The notes: generated from the letters alone by a model not told the origin. DNA of 22,601 nucleotides from Rhodothermales bacterium (GCA_028283985.1 JANQSQ010000269.1:1-22601); one strand, 5' to 3'. Positions 7,725 through 16,694 are shown, numbered from the stretch's first letter. Program-made: numbers and translations.

Positions 7725-8035
7725 AATCGGGAATCATTCCCTCGAGGATTCGTATGTTTCATCTTCGGTTTCTGATGGATACACTCACAGGTTATGCACA
7801 CCATCTTCTTTTGTACAGGTCCAAGTAGATAAAAGACTTAAGTCAAAAATTCGGGCATTTTTCCACATTCCCTGCTTCATTTTGTCGTCGCTGGCTACAT
7901 ATTTTCAGTGGATGAGGCAATTTTGCCAACAACTTACTCACAAACATGCCGTTTTGTGCGTTATCCAGAGGAATCCCTCTGCCGGAACTCGACGGCGCCT
8001 TCTTTTTCCCGCGGGACACATGGCAGGATTGTAAC
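7717..8035. other. Candidate replication origin (oriC)
   Basis: This gap between divergent dnaA and yceD holds five DnaA-box-like 9-mers, all in the same direction on the plus strand. Two match TTATNCACA exactly: TTATTCACA at 7717-7725 and TTATGCACA at 7792-7800. Three differ at one position: TTTTCCACA at 7859-7867, TTACTCACA at 7934-7942 and TTATCCAGA at 7961-7969. Successive starts are 75, 67, 75 and 27 bp apart. An AT-rich stretch at about 7801-7865 includes the perfect palindrome GACTTAAGTC (7835-7844) flanked by AAAA on each side and could be the unwinding region. Gene orientation switches here from leftward to rightward. There is no experimental proof. Confidence 0.65.
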
Positions 8036-8202
8036 TATTTCGGGATCAAAAGACAAGCCGGCATGCCTTGATTTCGCATGTGCGGGCCGGTACGGAATCT
8101 CTGTTTACACCGCACGCATTTTTGGCGAATCCGTGGTGCGTTTTTGTCCCGGAACGCTGGCGTGCATATCTTCGTTTGATGGAACAGATTTGACATGCTG
8201 TC

Positions 8203-8706
8203 ATGTTTGCGATAGGTATCGAAGCGCTGGCGTCCGGAGTGCATGAACGAACGTTCAAGCCGGAAGTCGAGGCGCTGGAATTGGACCCTTCAGTGTTTCG
8301 GGATGTGGAAGTCACGGCACGCCTTGACGTGGCCGAGGGGCGCATTCTCGTTTCGCTGGCGGTTCGAGCGCAGATTACGCTGGAATGCGACCGTACGTTG
8401 CGTTCCTTTGATCAGCCGGTCGAAGGTGCGTATCGCATCCTGTTTTCTTGCGCGGAGTTCGCAAGCGGTAGGGAAGGCAGCTGCAATGAAGTCAGGATAA
8501 TGGACCCGAATGATCGGGTTCTGGACCTTACCGATGTTACGCGAGACACGATTTTGCTTGCGGTGCCGGCGCGTCGCGTCGCTCCCGGGGCAGAGGACAT
8601 AGACATCCCGATGACGTTCGGCGTCCCGCAAGGAACGCAGGACAGCAGCATAGACCCACGCTGGGAAGCACTCATTGCATTGAAGTCAGAGGAGGACCGG
8701 AATTAA
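8203..8706 (+). CDS. yceD: YceD/DUF177 family protein
   Basis: A 167-residue member of the YceD (DUF177) family, a conserved protein almost always encoded just before rpmF. The precise role is unsettled; in some bacteria and plants the family is linked to 23S rRNA accumulation. Supporting features are the middle segment VSLAVRAQITLECDRTLRSFDQPVEG, the acidic DPNDRVLDLTDVTRDTILLAVPAR, and the C-terminal DPRWEALIALK, typical of the family (DPR-aa-L). Only one Cys of the usual C-x-R-C region is present. The start ATG has no Shine-Dalgarno sequence. It is the first gene of the lipid-synthesis run, 45 bases before rpmF. Confidence 0.85.
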   Translation: MFAIGIEALASGVHERTFKPEVEALELDPSVFRDVEVTARLDVAEGRILVSLAVRAQITLECDRTLRSFDQPVEGAYRILFSCAEFASGREGSCNEVRIMDPNDRVLDLTDVTRDTILLAVPARRVAPGAEDIDIPMTFGVPQGTQDSSIDPRWEALIALKSEEDRN

Positions 8707-8751
8707 GGTCGGCGTTCACGCCGATACGTTTGCCGGCGAACACAAAAAATC

Positions 8752-8943
8752 ATGGCGAATCCAAAAAGAAAACACTCCAAGGCTCGAACACGGCAACGCC
8801 GTGCCCGGTATTACGGTAGCTTGAAGCAACCGCAAATAACGGAGTGCCCCAACTGCGGCACGTCGATGCTCTTGCATCACGCTTGTCCCGGTTGCGGTTA
8901 TTACCGGGGCCGTCAGGTGATCGAGCCGAAGGAAGCCGTTTAG
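8752..8943 (+). CDS. rpmF: 50S ribosomal protein L32
   Basis: A 63-residue L32 starting MANPKRKHSKARTRQRRA, the family signature. Four cysteines (C32, C35, C45, C48) in CPNC and CPGC pairs form the zinc-ribbon version, so this is a zinc-dependent paralogue type rather than a Cys-lacking one. The leader directly before the ATG is A-rich (ACAAAAAATC), as often seen where Shine-Dalgarno sequences are not used. It sits between yceD and plsX, the usual arrangement. Confidence 0.96.
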   Translation: MANPKRKHSKARTRQRRARYYGSLKQPQITECPNCGTSMLLHHACPGCGYYRGRQVIEPKEAV

Positions 8944-8991
8944 GCCATACATTGCGTCCGGTCCGCCGGCCGTTTCTCCATATCTTCCAAC

Positions 8992-9999
8992 ATGGCCATT
9001 CGGGTAGCGGTTGATGCTATGGGGGGCGACAAGGCCCCCTCCGTAGTCGTTGAGGGCGCTATACATGCGCTGGAGGCTTCGGGTGGTGATCTCGAGGTGC
9101 TTCTTGTGGGGCGGGAAGATGCCTTGCAAGCGGAGATAGCGCAAAGGAAAGAGGTTACCGACCTGTTGCCATTGCACATCATTCATGCCCCTGATGTGAT
9201 CGCTATGGACGAGGCCCCGGCCGCCGCCGTAAAATCGAAACGGGGTTCCTCCATTCATGTCGGGCTTGGCGCAGTGCGGGAAGGCAGGGCTCACGGATTT
9301 GTCAGCGCTGGAAATACAGGCGCCATTATGGCGGCTTCGCTTTTCATACTGGGCAGTTTACAAGGCGTTGTCCGCCCCTCGGTCGTTGCCTTTTTCCCGA
9401 CGACCAAGGGTCATTGCATCATCCTCGATGTGGGCACCAATGTGGATTGCCGCCCGGAACACCTGCTTCAGTTTGCGAAGATGGGCTCGATCTATGCGTC
9501 CACAGTGATGCAGCTTGAGAACCCGAGGGTGGCCCTGGTGAACCTGGGCGAGGAAGCCCGGAAGGGCAACGAGCAGGTCAAGGTTGCCTACAAGCTCCTC
9601 CAGGCGTCTCCGGACATTCATTTCTGCGGGAATATCGAGGGGCGCGACATCCTGCACCACATGGCTGACGTAGTCGTCTGCGACGGATTCGTCGGCAACA
9701 TACTTCTCAAGTTCGGGGAGAGCGTTGCGTCCGCATTCCCCCAGATGATTGCGGAAGAAATGGAGCGGCAGGCGTTTTCAGACCCGGACAAGAAGATGGT
9801 GCGTGAAGCGCTTTCTGCCGTGCGGCTTCGTTTCAGTTACGAGGAGTATGGCGGAGCGCCACTGCTTGGGGTAAACGGCAATGTGATGATTGGACACGGC
9901 GGATCGACGATTCGGGCAATCGAGCGCATTATTCTTATGGCCGCCGATGTGGCGCGGCATGGGGCATTGGAGGCGATGAACAAGGCATTCGGTAAATGA
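8992..9999 (+). CDS. plsX: Phosphate acyltransferase PlsX
   Basis: Converts acyl-ACP to acyl-phosphate, the donor for PlsY in phosphatidic acid synthesis at the inner face of the membrane. The 335-residue protein begins RVAVDAMGGDKAPSVVVEGA and contains GFVSAGNTGAIMAAS, ILDVGTNVDCRPEHLLQFA, MGSIYAS, VALVNLGEEARKGN, GNIEGRDI, VVCDGFVGNILLKF, YGGAPLLGVNG and IGHGGS, all PlsX hallmarks. Length is normal. It follows rpmF by 48 bases and precedes fabH, so it belongs to the lipid cluster. Confidence 0.97.
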   Translation: MAIRVAVDAMGGDKAPSVVVEGAIHALEASGGDLEVLLVGREDALQAEIAQRKEVTDLLPLHIIHAPDVIAMDEAPAAAVKSKRGSSIHVGLGAVREGRAHGFVSAGNTGAIMAASLFILGSLQGVVRPSVVAFFPTTKGHCIILDVGTNVDCRPEHLLQFAKMGSIYASTVMQLENPRVALVNLGEEARKGNEQVKVAYKLLQASPDIHFCGNIEGRDILHHMADVVVCDGFVGNILLKFGESVASAFPQMIAEEMERQAFSDPDKKMVREALSAVRLRFSYEEYGGAPLLGVNGNVMIGHGGSTIRAIERIILMAADVARHGALEAMNKAFGK

Positions 10000-10075
10000 T
10001 GCCCCGAACCATCATTTGTGCAGGGGGTTTGCAGAAGGGGTATTCCCAATTATGCAACCAGCGATCAACAGCGCC

Positions 10076-11113
10076 ATGAGATATGCGGCCATTACAGCGA
10101 TTGGGCGCTTTCTGCCTGACGAGCGGCTTACGAACGCGGATCTTGAGCGAATCGTAGATACCGATGACGAATGGATCCGGACACGCACCGGCATTCGGGA
10201 ACGCCGTATTCTCCGCGATCCCGATAAGGCATCCGCGTACATGGCATCGAAAGCCGCGCAGGATTTGCTGGAGAAGCGGGGGCTGGATCCGGAAGAAATC
10301 GATGTGATCATCGTTGCCACGATCACGCCGGATATGTTTTTTCCCGCGACAGCCTGCCTTGTGCAGGAAAGCATCGGCGCGTCGAATGCCTGGGGCTTTG
10401 ATCTTTCCGCGGCGTGCAGCGGGTTTCTTTTCGCTCTTGCGACAGGCGCCCAGATGATCGAAAGCGGACGCCATGAGAAAGTGCTTGTCATTGGCTCAGA
10501 CAAGATGACCGGTATTACGAATTTCGAGGATCGGGCAACGTGTGTTCTTTTCGGAGACGCCGCCGCCGCCGTACTCCTGGAGCCTGATCCCGGCGAATGC
10601 GGAATCATCGATTTTTACCAGCGCATTGATGGGAAACATGCCGATCTGCTCTCTATGCCGGGAGGAGGGAGTCTGAATCCTCCGACCTACGAAACGGTTG
10701 CGAAGGGCATGCATTTTTTGCAGCAGCAAGGGCGTGCGGTCTTCAAGTATGCCGTGGATGGCATGGCCCGATCCGCCGAAGAGATCATGAAACGCCACAA
10801 TTTGGGGGTGGACGATATTCGCTACCTTGTTCCGCATCAGGCCAACCAGCGGATCATCCACACTACAGCACGGCAAATGGGTCTCGACAGCGACAAGGTC
10901 ATACTTAATATCGACCGCTACGGTAACACGACGGCGGCCACCATTCCCTTGTGTTTTGCAGATCGGGAAAGCGAGCTGCGCCGGGGGGATGTCCTTATTC
11001 TGGTGGCGTTCGGCGGCGGATTTACCTGGGGATCCTGTTATCTTCGCTGGGCCTACGACGGCAGCAAGGTGGTTGGAAAAGAGGCGGAAGTACGCGTAGC
11101 CGCGGAGTTGTAA
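10076..11113 (+). CDS. fabH: Beta-ketoacyl-ACP synthase III (KAS III)
   Basis: Catalyses the first condensation of fatty acid synthesis, acyl-CoA plus malonyl-ACP. From the ATG at 10076 the protein has 345 residues and a complete Cys-His-Asn triad: C114 in SAACSGFLFA, H254 in VPHQANQRI and N284 in RYGNTTAATIP. NADLERIVDTDDEWIRTRTGIRERR aligns with the start of known FabH proteins, which supports this start. An ATG at 10052 (eight residues more) or a TTG at 10016 are alternatives. The C-terminus runs about 24 residues beyond the usual GFTWGS-x-x-x-R end. It is 30 bases before fabD, likely the same operon. Confidence 0.95.
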   Translation: MRYAAITAIGRFLPDERLTNADLERIVDTDDEWIRTRTGIRERRILRDPDKASAYMASKAAQDLLEKRGLDPEEIDVIIVATITPDMFFPATACLVQESIGASNAWGFDLSAACSGFLFALATGAQMIESGRHEKVLVIGSDKMTGITNFEDRATCVLFGDAAAAVLLEPDPGECGIIDFYQRIDGKHADLLSMPGGGSLNPPTYETVAKGMHFLQQQGRAVFKYAVDGMARSAEEIMKRHNLGVDDIRYLVPHQANQRIIHTTARQMGLDSDKVILNIDRYGNTTAATIPLCFADRESELRRGDVLILVAFGGGFTWGSCYLRWAYDGSKVVGKEAEVRVAAEL

Positions 11114-11143
11114 CCGGTCGGCGCCGGTAGTATCCCATAGCGA

Positions 11144-12094
11144 ATGATGAACAAGGCCGTCTTTCTTTTTCCGGGGCAGGGGAGCCAGTACGCGGGTATG
11201 GCGGAGGACCTGTACGAACGCTTCGCCGAAGCCCGCGAGATCATTGATCAGGCGGATCGATTGTTGGGTTTTCCGCTTTCGGAGATCATGTTCGGCAAGT
11301 CGGCGGAAGGCGATGCTGCGCTGAAGCGGACCGACAGGACACAGCCTGCGCTGTACGTGCACAGCATGGCGGTCATGGCGATACTGCGCCGCACGGATTT
11401 GCGGGCGGCGATGGCGGCCGGTCACAGTCTCGGGGAATACAGCGCTCTGGTTGCGGCGGGCGCCCTTTCCTTCGAAGACGCGCTGCGGCTTGTGCGGCGC
11501 CGCGGCGAACTCATGGCGAATGCAGACGACGAGCGTCCTGGTACGATGGCTGCCGTGCTCGGCATGGAGGATGAACACGTGGCTCGCGCGTGCGAGGAGG
11601 TCTCGGAGAACTCTGATTCTGTGGTGGCGGCAAATTTCAATGCCCCCGGACAGGTGGTTATATCCGGAGACGTATCGGCCGTTGAGCGAGCCATGCAGGA
11701 GGTGCGCGCCCGGGGCGCCCGGCGTGTGGTGCAGCTGTCCGTGAATGGCGCTTTTCATTCGCCGCTCATGGAGCAGGCCCGTGGAGGGCTCGAACGCGCG
11801 CTATCGGGATGTACTATCCGGCCTCCCCGCTTTCCTGTATACCTCAATGTGACCGCCTCAGCCACCTGCGATCCCGACGAGATACGTCAGGCGCTGGTGG
11901 CACAGCTTACGGCGCCTGTGTACTGGTCCAGGTCGCTCCGGAACATGCACAAGGACGGAGCCGACGGTTATATTGAGATCGGCGCGGGTAATGTGTTGTG
12001 CGGGTTGGCGCGTCGTACGCTTGGGCGGGATATCAAGACGGTTTTTGCGGGAAAAGCCGATGAACTGGCGTCGATTCTTGCCAGGGCCTGTTAA
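11144..12094 (+). CDS. fabD: Malonyl-CoA:ACP transacylase
   Basis: Loads malonyl groups onto acyl carrier protein for elongation. The 316-residue protein starts MMNKAVFLFPGQGSQYAGM, has the catalytic serine S95 in GHSLGEY, the arginine-containing RGELM segment, and H205 in NGAFHSPLM. The last codons and the stop lie inside a repeat shared with the element near 4.5 kb (12083-12110): the TAA stop is part of the repeat sequence. The C-terminus is therefore probably repeat-derived for a few residues, but the enzyme core is intact. Confidence 0.96.
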   Translation: MMNKAVFLFPGQGSQYAGMAEDLYERFAEAREIIDQADRLLGFPLSEIMFGKSAEGDAALKRTDRTQPALYVHSMAVMAILRRTDLRAAMAAGHSLGEYSALVAAGALSFEDALRLVRRRGELMANADDERPGTMAAVLGMEDEHVARACEEVSENSDSVVAANFNAPGQVVISGDVSAVERAMQEVRARGARRVVQLSVNGAFHSPLMEQARGGLERALSGCTIRPPRFPVYLNVTASATCDPDEIRQALVAQLTAPVYWSRSLRNMHKDGADGYIEIGAGNVLCGLARRTLGRDIKTVFAGKADELASILARAC

Positions 12095-12110
12095 CACTAT
12101 GCAGCGGCGC
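12083..12110 (+). repeat. Solo end of MITE-like element at the fabD stop
   Basis: These 28 bases match the reverse complement of 4545-4572 with a single mismatch (A at 12093 instead of C). They begin AGGGCCTGTT, the inverted-repeat end of the MITE-like element, and continue into CACTATGCAGCGGCGC. No second end is seen nearby, so this looks like a fragment or an independent site. It supplies the fabD stop codon (12092-12094) and the first 16 bases of the fabD-fabG spacer. Confidence 0.7.
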
Positions 12111-12155
12111 AACTTTTGTGTTCGCTTCTTCCGATTCACTGATTTCTTTGGGATA

Positions 12156-12905
12156 ATGGCTTTCGATTTGGATGGAAAAACGGCGCTCGTTACGGGTGCT
12201 TCTCGAGGTATTGGGCGGGCTGTCGTCGAAACGCTGGCCGCGGCCGGTGCGCGCGTGGCCTTTACCTTCCGGTCTTCTGTGGACGAGGCGCATGCGCTTT
12301 GCCGGAAATTGCAGGAATCCGGTTCGGAGTGCCTCGTTTTTCAGGGGGACGCCGCAGAGATTGCGTCTGCCGAGGAAGCGGTCGGCGGCGTACTGGAAGC
12401 ATGGGGGGTCATAGATATACTGGTCAATAACGCCGGAATTACACGGGATGGACTGATGCTTCGGATGACTGAGCATGACTGGGACGCGGTCGTGGGCGCC
12501 AACCTGAAAAGTGTGTTCAATTTTTGCAAAATGGCGTACCGTCCCATGATGAAGCAGCGGGCCGGAAAGATCGTGAATATGTCTTCGGTTATAGGCGTTG
12601 TCGGAAACCCGGGGCAAACGAACTATGCAGCCTCCAAAGCGGGTATCATAGGTTTTTCGAAGAGCCTGGCCAGAGAACTCGGTGGGCGGGGGATAACCGT
12701 AAATGTGGTGGCCCCGGGCTATGTGGAAACGGACATGACCGCCGGTTTGAGTGACGCCGCGCGCCGCGCGCTCCTTGATACGGTTGCGCTGAAACGTACC
12801 GCAACGCCGCAGGACGTGGCGAACGCCGTGCATTTTCTGGCCTCCCCCGCGGCGGATTACATTACCGGGCATGTACTTCATGTGGATGGGGGCCTTGCCA
12901 TGTGA
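12156..12905 (+). CDS. fabG: 3-oxoacyl-ACP reductase
   Basis: NADPH-dependent reduction of beta-ketoacyl-ACP in fatty acid elongation. The 249-residue short-chain dehydrogenase has the cofactor motif TGASRGIG (13-20), NNAG (91-94), the Asn in GANLKS (N116), and the catalytic S144, Y157 and K161 (NYAASK). It ends ITGHVLHVDGGLAM as FabG does. The frame is open 61 codons upstream, but that part overlaps fabD; the ATG before AFDLDGK fits the family. acpP, which commonly follows fabG, is absent; a helicase gene follows instead. Confidence 0.95.
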   Translation: MAFDLDGKTALVTGASRGIGRAVVETLAAAGARVAFTFRSSVDEAHALCRKLQESGSECLVFQGDAAEIASAEEAVGGVLEAWGVIDILVNNAGITRDGLMLRMTEHDWDAVVGANLKSVFNFCKMAYRPMMKQRAGKIVNMSSVIGVVGNPGQTNYAASKAGIIGFSKSLARELGGRGITVNVVAPGYVETDMTAGLSDAARRALLDTVALKRTATPQDVANAVHFLASPAADYITGHVLHVDGGLAM

Positions 12906-12956
12906 CGCCAACCGGGAGCATGGCGCTCCTGGCCCGCACGCCAGATACCAGACGTT

Positions 12957-14474
12957 ATGAGCGAGAACGACGAAATTCCGTCATCTTCCTACACCAAGGT
13001 CATTGATCTGACCCGCCGCGCACAGCGCGAGCAGCATAGCGAACGACAGATCCGGGAAATCCGGGAGGGTGTTGCAGAGCGTCTTCCCGATGTCTCCCTT
13101 GACAACTTGCCTGTGAAGGTGCGTGCGGCCCTTGGCGCTGCCGGATGGGACACCCTCATGCCCGTTCAGGAACAGGTCATTCCGTACATTCTCGAAGGCG
13201 CTGACCTGATTGTACAGTCCCGCACCGGATCCGGCAAAACAGGCGCTTTTTTGTTGCCGCTTTTCGAACTTCTGGATCCATCGCGCCACGTCACGCAGGC
13301 ACTTGTCATGACGCCCACCCGCGAACTGGCGAAGCAGATCAACGAGGTGTTCGAACACATGAAGCAGGCCCACCACGAAACCAGCGCGTTAGAATCCGTT
13401 CTTGTGTACGGGGGGGTCGAGTACGAGCCGCAAACCAGCGGTTTGCAGGCGGGCGCCCAGATAGTAATCGGTACGCCCGGCCGCATTCTTGATCATCTCA
13501 GCCGGGGCAACGCTGATCTGCGACAGCTCGAATATGTTATTTTCGATGAAGCCGACGAGATGCTCTCGATGGGCTTCTACCCGGATATGCAGGCGTTGAG
13601 GCAATACTTGCCTGCCGAACGGTGCACCCTGATGTTCAGCGCCACAATTCCTCCAAGAGTGCGTTCGCTCAGCCGCGATTTTCTCACGGACCCCCGATTC
13701 ATTTCATTAAGTGCAGGCAAGGAGAGCATCGAGACGATGGAATACCGGTATTATGTGACCGATCCGATGGAAAAGGATCGCGTGCTGGTACGCCTGTTCG
13801 AGATTGAAAATCCCGAATCAGCGATCATATTTGTCAACAGAAAAAGGGATGTCGAGTATTTGACGACGTTTCTGCGGAATTATGGCTATAGCGCCGACGC
13901 CATTTCCGGAGATTTATCGCAGAAGGCCCGGGAAGCAGCCCTTGCCCGAACCCATTCGGGAGAAACACGCTTTCTGGTCGCCACGGATGTCGCTGCACGG
14001 GGTATTGACATATCGGACCTTAGCCATGTATTCATGTATGACGTGCCGCAAGATCCGGAATACCTGATTCACCGGTCGGGCCGTACCGCCCGCGCCGGGA
14101 AGATGGGCATTGCTGTCGTACTTGCAACCGTGGAGGATGAGACAGACCTCATCCGTTCGGCAATGCGCTACGGGGTACCGGTGGAGAAACGCCCCCTCCC
14201 GACACCCGAGGATGTGAGTGCGCGCATTGCGGAACGTCTTACGGTAGTGTTGGAGAATCGTCTTCGCGGGCGAACGAATATGGAGCGGGAGCGCGCCCGG
14301 CAGTTTGTGCCGCTTGTCCAGGAACTGGCCCGGGAAGAACCGGAATTACTCGCCATGCTCGTTAACGACATACATATGAACAAGGCGCAGACAGCGCGGG
14401 AGCAAGTGAAGGAGACCAAAAGTGCTGACAAAAAGCCGCGAAATCGTGCGCGGCCCCGCGGTAAGAAAAGGTAA
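12957..14474 (+). CDS. DEAD-box ATP-dependent RNA helicase
   Basis: ATP-driven RNA remodelling, probably in ribosome assembly or mRNA turnover. The 505-residue protein has a 45-residue charged N-terminal extension, the Q-motif Gln (Q71 in MPVQEQVIP), Walker A SRTGSGKT (88-95), PTRELA, GTPGR, DEAD (197-200), SAT (228-230), VATDVAARGID and HRSGRTARAG (372-381). After the helicase core, a region from about 400 to 480 ends in a Lys/Arg-rich tail (KPRNRARPRGKKR), a typical RNA-binding end. This C-terminal part resembles the organisation of CsdA/DbpA-like helicases, but no RRM-like fold can be asserted. It lies 51 bases after fabG and converges with the kinase gene, 24 bases apart. Confidence 0.93.
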   Translation: MSENDEIPSSSYTKVIDLTRRAQREQHSERQIREIREGVAERLPDVSLDNLPVKVRAALGAAGWDTLMPVQEQVIPYILEGADLIVQSRTGSGKTGAFLLPLFELLDPSRHVTQALVMTPTRELAKQINEVFEHMKQAHHETSALESVLVYGGVEYEPQTSGLQAGAQIVIGTPGRILDHLSRGNADLRQLEYVIFDEADEMLSMGFYPDMQALRQYLPAERCTLMFSATIPPRVRSLSRDFLTDPRFISLSAGKESIETMEYRYYVTDPMEKDRVLVRLFEIENPESAIIFVNRKRDVEYLTTFLRNYGYSADAISGDLSQKAREAALARTHSGETRFLVATDVAARGIDISDLSHVFMYDVPQDPEYLIHRSGRTARAGKMGIAVVLATVEDETDLIRSAMRYGVPVEKRPLPTPEDVSARIAERLTVVLENRLRGRTNMERERARQFVPLVQELAREEPELLAMLVNDIHMNKAQTAREQVKETKSADKKPRNRARPRGKKR

Positions 14475-14498
14475 GAGGAGTGTGCTTTTTCCGTCGCG

Positions 14499-16664
14499 CT
14501 ATCCCGTTGCTTCCGCCGTTTCTTCTGTCGGCGTCAGGGGTAGTTCAATGATCATTTCAGTGAATTCACCCGGTTCGGTGTCCACACGGATGTTGCCCCC
14601 GTGCTCGCGGATAATGTCGCTGGACATAGCGAGGCCGAGCCCGGTGCCCTTGTCGGTGGGCTTCGTGGTGAAGAACGGATCGAATATCTTTTTCATAACA
14701 TCGGGGGGAATCCCGGGGCCGTTGTCCTTGATACGTATCTCGACAGAGTCTTCCTTGCGCCTGGTGGTGAGCCACAGCGTCGGCATGTAGTCCTCGATTC
14801 CTATTCCGGCTTCCGCCTTTTCTCGTCGCTTTTCGTCGATAGCGTAGCAACTGTTGTTCACCATGTTCAGGAAAACGCGTCCCAGATCCTGGGATATCAC
14901 CTTTAGAACGCCTGCATCCGGGTCGAAGTCCTGTTTTATGTCGAGTTGAAAGTCCGAGTCGCTTGCCCGTACGCTGTGGTAGGCAAGACGGGCATGTTCA
15001 TCGAGCAGGTTGTTGATGTCGGTGTCCTGGTGTTTTGCTTCGCCCCGCCCCAGCATCAGCATGTCGTGAACGATGCGGTCGGCGCGCTCGCCGTGATGTT
15101 TGATTCGTTCGAAGTTGTTGTTCAGGTCGTCCGTGATTTCCTGGATCAGGTCCTGCTGATCCTCGCTTAGCTGTTCGTCATTTTCATTCAGCACTTCGTG
15201 CAGTTCCTCAAGAAGCTCTTCCGACGCTTCGGAGAAGTTCTTGACGAAATTCAGCGGATTTCTGATTTCATGGGCGACACCCGCCGTCAATTCGCCAAGG
15301 GCCGCCAGTTTTTCCTGCATGACAATCTGATCCTGGGCCCTGCGCAGTTTGTCCAGCACGCTTTCCAGTTCATCGTTTTTCGTCTTCAGGTCTTCCGCCA
15401 GCTTTTCCACGAGGTTGAGTCGCTGCACTTCCAGAGCATGGCGTCGGAATACCTCCAGGGCTCCGGCCATGTCGGTAACCTCGTCATTTCCGCCGATCTC
15501 GACCTCGAGTTCCAGATCCCCCTCGGCCATGCGGTGCATCCAGTCCGACAAGCGCTGAATGCGGGAAAGCAATATGCGGCCGACGAATAACCAGGCGATA
15601 AGAATGGCTCCGACGATACTGACAATACTGATCGAAAGGAGCAAGGTGCGGCCCGTAAAGATGGCATTCGCGGAAGCGTCGGTGGCTTCCTGCGCACTGT
15701 TGCTCGCCGCAATCACCAGACTGTCCACTTCAGCGATAAGGCTGGCCGCCTCGTTGCTGTTGTATGCGAGCAAGTTCCGTTGATTCTCGGCGAGCCGGAG
15801 TTCCTCCTGCAGTAAAACAAAGCCGCTTTCCTCCCCCGTCCCCAAGGTGTACAGTTCGTCGAAAGCGGGAATAAGTTCGGCATGGAAAGGGGAATCCTGA
15901 AGCACCGCCATATTACGTTCAATGCGGCTGGCGGCGGCCTCGAAACGTTCCCGTAGCGGCTCGATAGTCGCAGCGGAGGAGTGGGTAAATGCGTTCACCA
16001 GTAACTCCGTGGCGATGTTGGCGTCCGCTTGCAACTCGGACAAGTGGCGGTACCGTTCAAATTCCTCTACCGAGAAATGCTCCGAGCTGTCTGCCGGGGG
16101 GGCCCCGAGGTCCCGGTACCCGGTGATCGTGTAGAACAACTGGTCATCGATGGCTGAAACCACTAAACGTTCAAGGTGGTTACGCAAGTCTATGATTTGT
16201 TCTCGTAAATTTTCCCGTGCGGCAGCCAGTTCGAACATTCTGGCCCCCTGGTCTCTGATGGCTTCAATGTTGGCAGTCAGCGTGTCGGAATGGGCGCGAA
16301 TGCGCTGAGAACGCTCGTCGGTTCCCTCGCTGCTTTCCAGAACCGCCAGCTGCTGATCGAAGGACTCGCGGGCTTCGATAATGCTTATATAGATTTCTTC
16401 GAATATCTCAGGGGTTTCAGCGACCGTCAGGCGTGGAGCGGCAACCACCAGCGTCCCGCTGTATTGGGCAATCTCAAAGGCCGCCGCCATCTCGGGAATG
16501 GCGCCTTCGTTCACATCGCTCTGGGCTTCGCCGACCTGATTGAAGGAAAACCACCCAACCAGACTTGCGGCCACGGTCAGGGTCACAGCGCCTCCAATAC
16601 CGGAATAAAGCTGGGTGGAAATCCGGAAGCGACGGTCCTTCAGGCTTTGCAGTGAGTTAGCCAC
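14499..16664 (-). CDS. Transmembrane sensor histidine kinase
   Basis: From the GTG at 16664 the protein has 721 residues: TM1 at about 23-41, a large helical extracytoplasmic region (42-338), TM2 (339-361), HAMP (about 362-415), coiled coil (415-452), HisKA with H465 in GVAHEIRNPLNF, then an ATPase domain with the N-box Asn (600-604), DNGPG (647-651), FDPFF (661-665) and GTGLGL (673-678). No receiver or PAS domain is present. There is no good ATG. A TTG at 16736 would extend the protein through the upstream repeat, so GTG is preferred. It is last in the signalling block and probably receives input from the binding protein upstream and passes phosphate to the REC-PP2C protein. Confidence 0.9.
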   Translation of the reverse strand: MANSLQSLKDRRFRISTQLYSGIGGAVTLTVAASLVGWFSFNQVGEAQSDVNEGAIPEMAAAFEIAQYSGTLVVAAPRLTVAETPEIFEEIYISIIEARESFDQQLAVLESSEGTDERSQRIRAHSDTLTANIEAIRDQGARMFELAAARENLREQIIDLRNHLERLVVSAIDDQLFYTITGYRDLGAPPADSSEHFSVEEFERYRHLSELQADANIATELLVNAFTHSSAATIEPLRERFEAAASRIERNMAVLQDSPFHAELIPAFDELYTLGTGEESGFVLLQEELRLAENQRNLLAYNSNEAASLIAEVDSLVIAASNSAQEATDASANAIFTGRTLLLSISIVSIVGAILIAWLFVGRILLSRIQRLSDWMHRMAEGDLELEVEIGGNDEVTDMAGALEVFRRHALEVQRLNLVEKLAEDLKTKNDELESVLDKLRRAQDQIVMQEKLAALGELTAGVAHEIRNPLNFVKNFSEASEELLEELHEVLNENDEQLSEDQQDLIQEITDDLNNNFERIKHHGERADRIVHDMLMLGRGEAKHQDTDINNLLDEHARLAYHSVRASDSDFQLDIKQDFDPDAGVLKVISQDLGRVFLNMVNNSCYAIDEKRREKAEAGIGIEDYMPTLWLTTRRKEDSVEIRIKDNGPGIPPDVMKKIFDPFFTTKPTDKGTGLGLAMSSDIIREHGGNIRVDTEPGEFTEMIIELPLTPTEETAEATG

Positions 16665-16694
16665 GGATATTCGTCTATGAACGAGTTGACGAAG

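Noticed and set aside
10496..11758. Minus-strand open frame of 420 codons opposite fabH and fabD
   Set aside because: It overlaps two certain enzymes with complete active sites. The translation is rich in His and Arg, as typical for shadow frames.
12033..12911. Minus-strand open frame of 292 codons opposite fabG
   Set aside because: Antisense to a complete FabG; no recognisable domain.
12906..12956. Hairpin GGAGC/GCTCC between fabG and the helicase as a terminator
   Set aside because: The stem is only five bases and no T run follows; the next gene is on the same strand.
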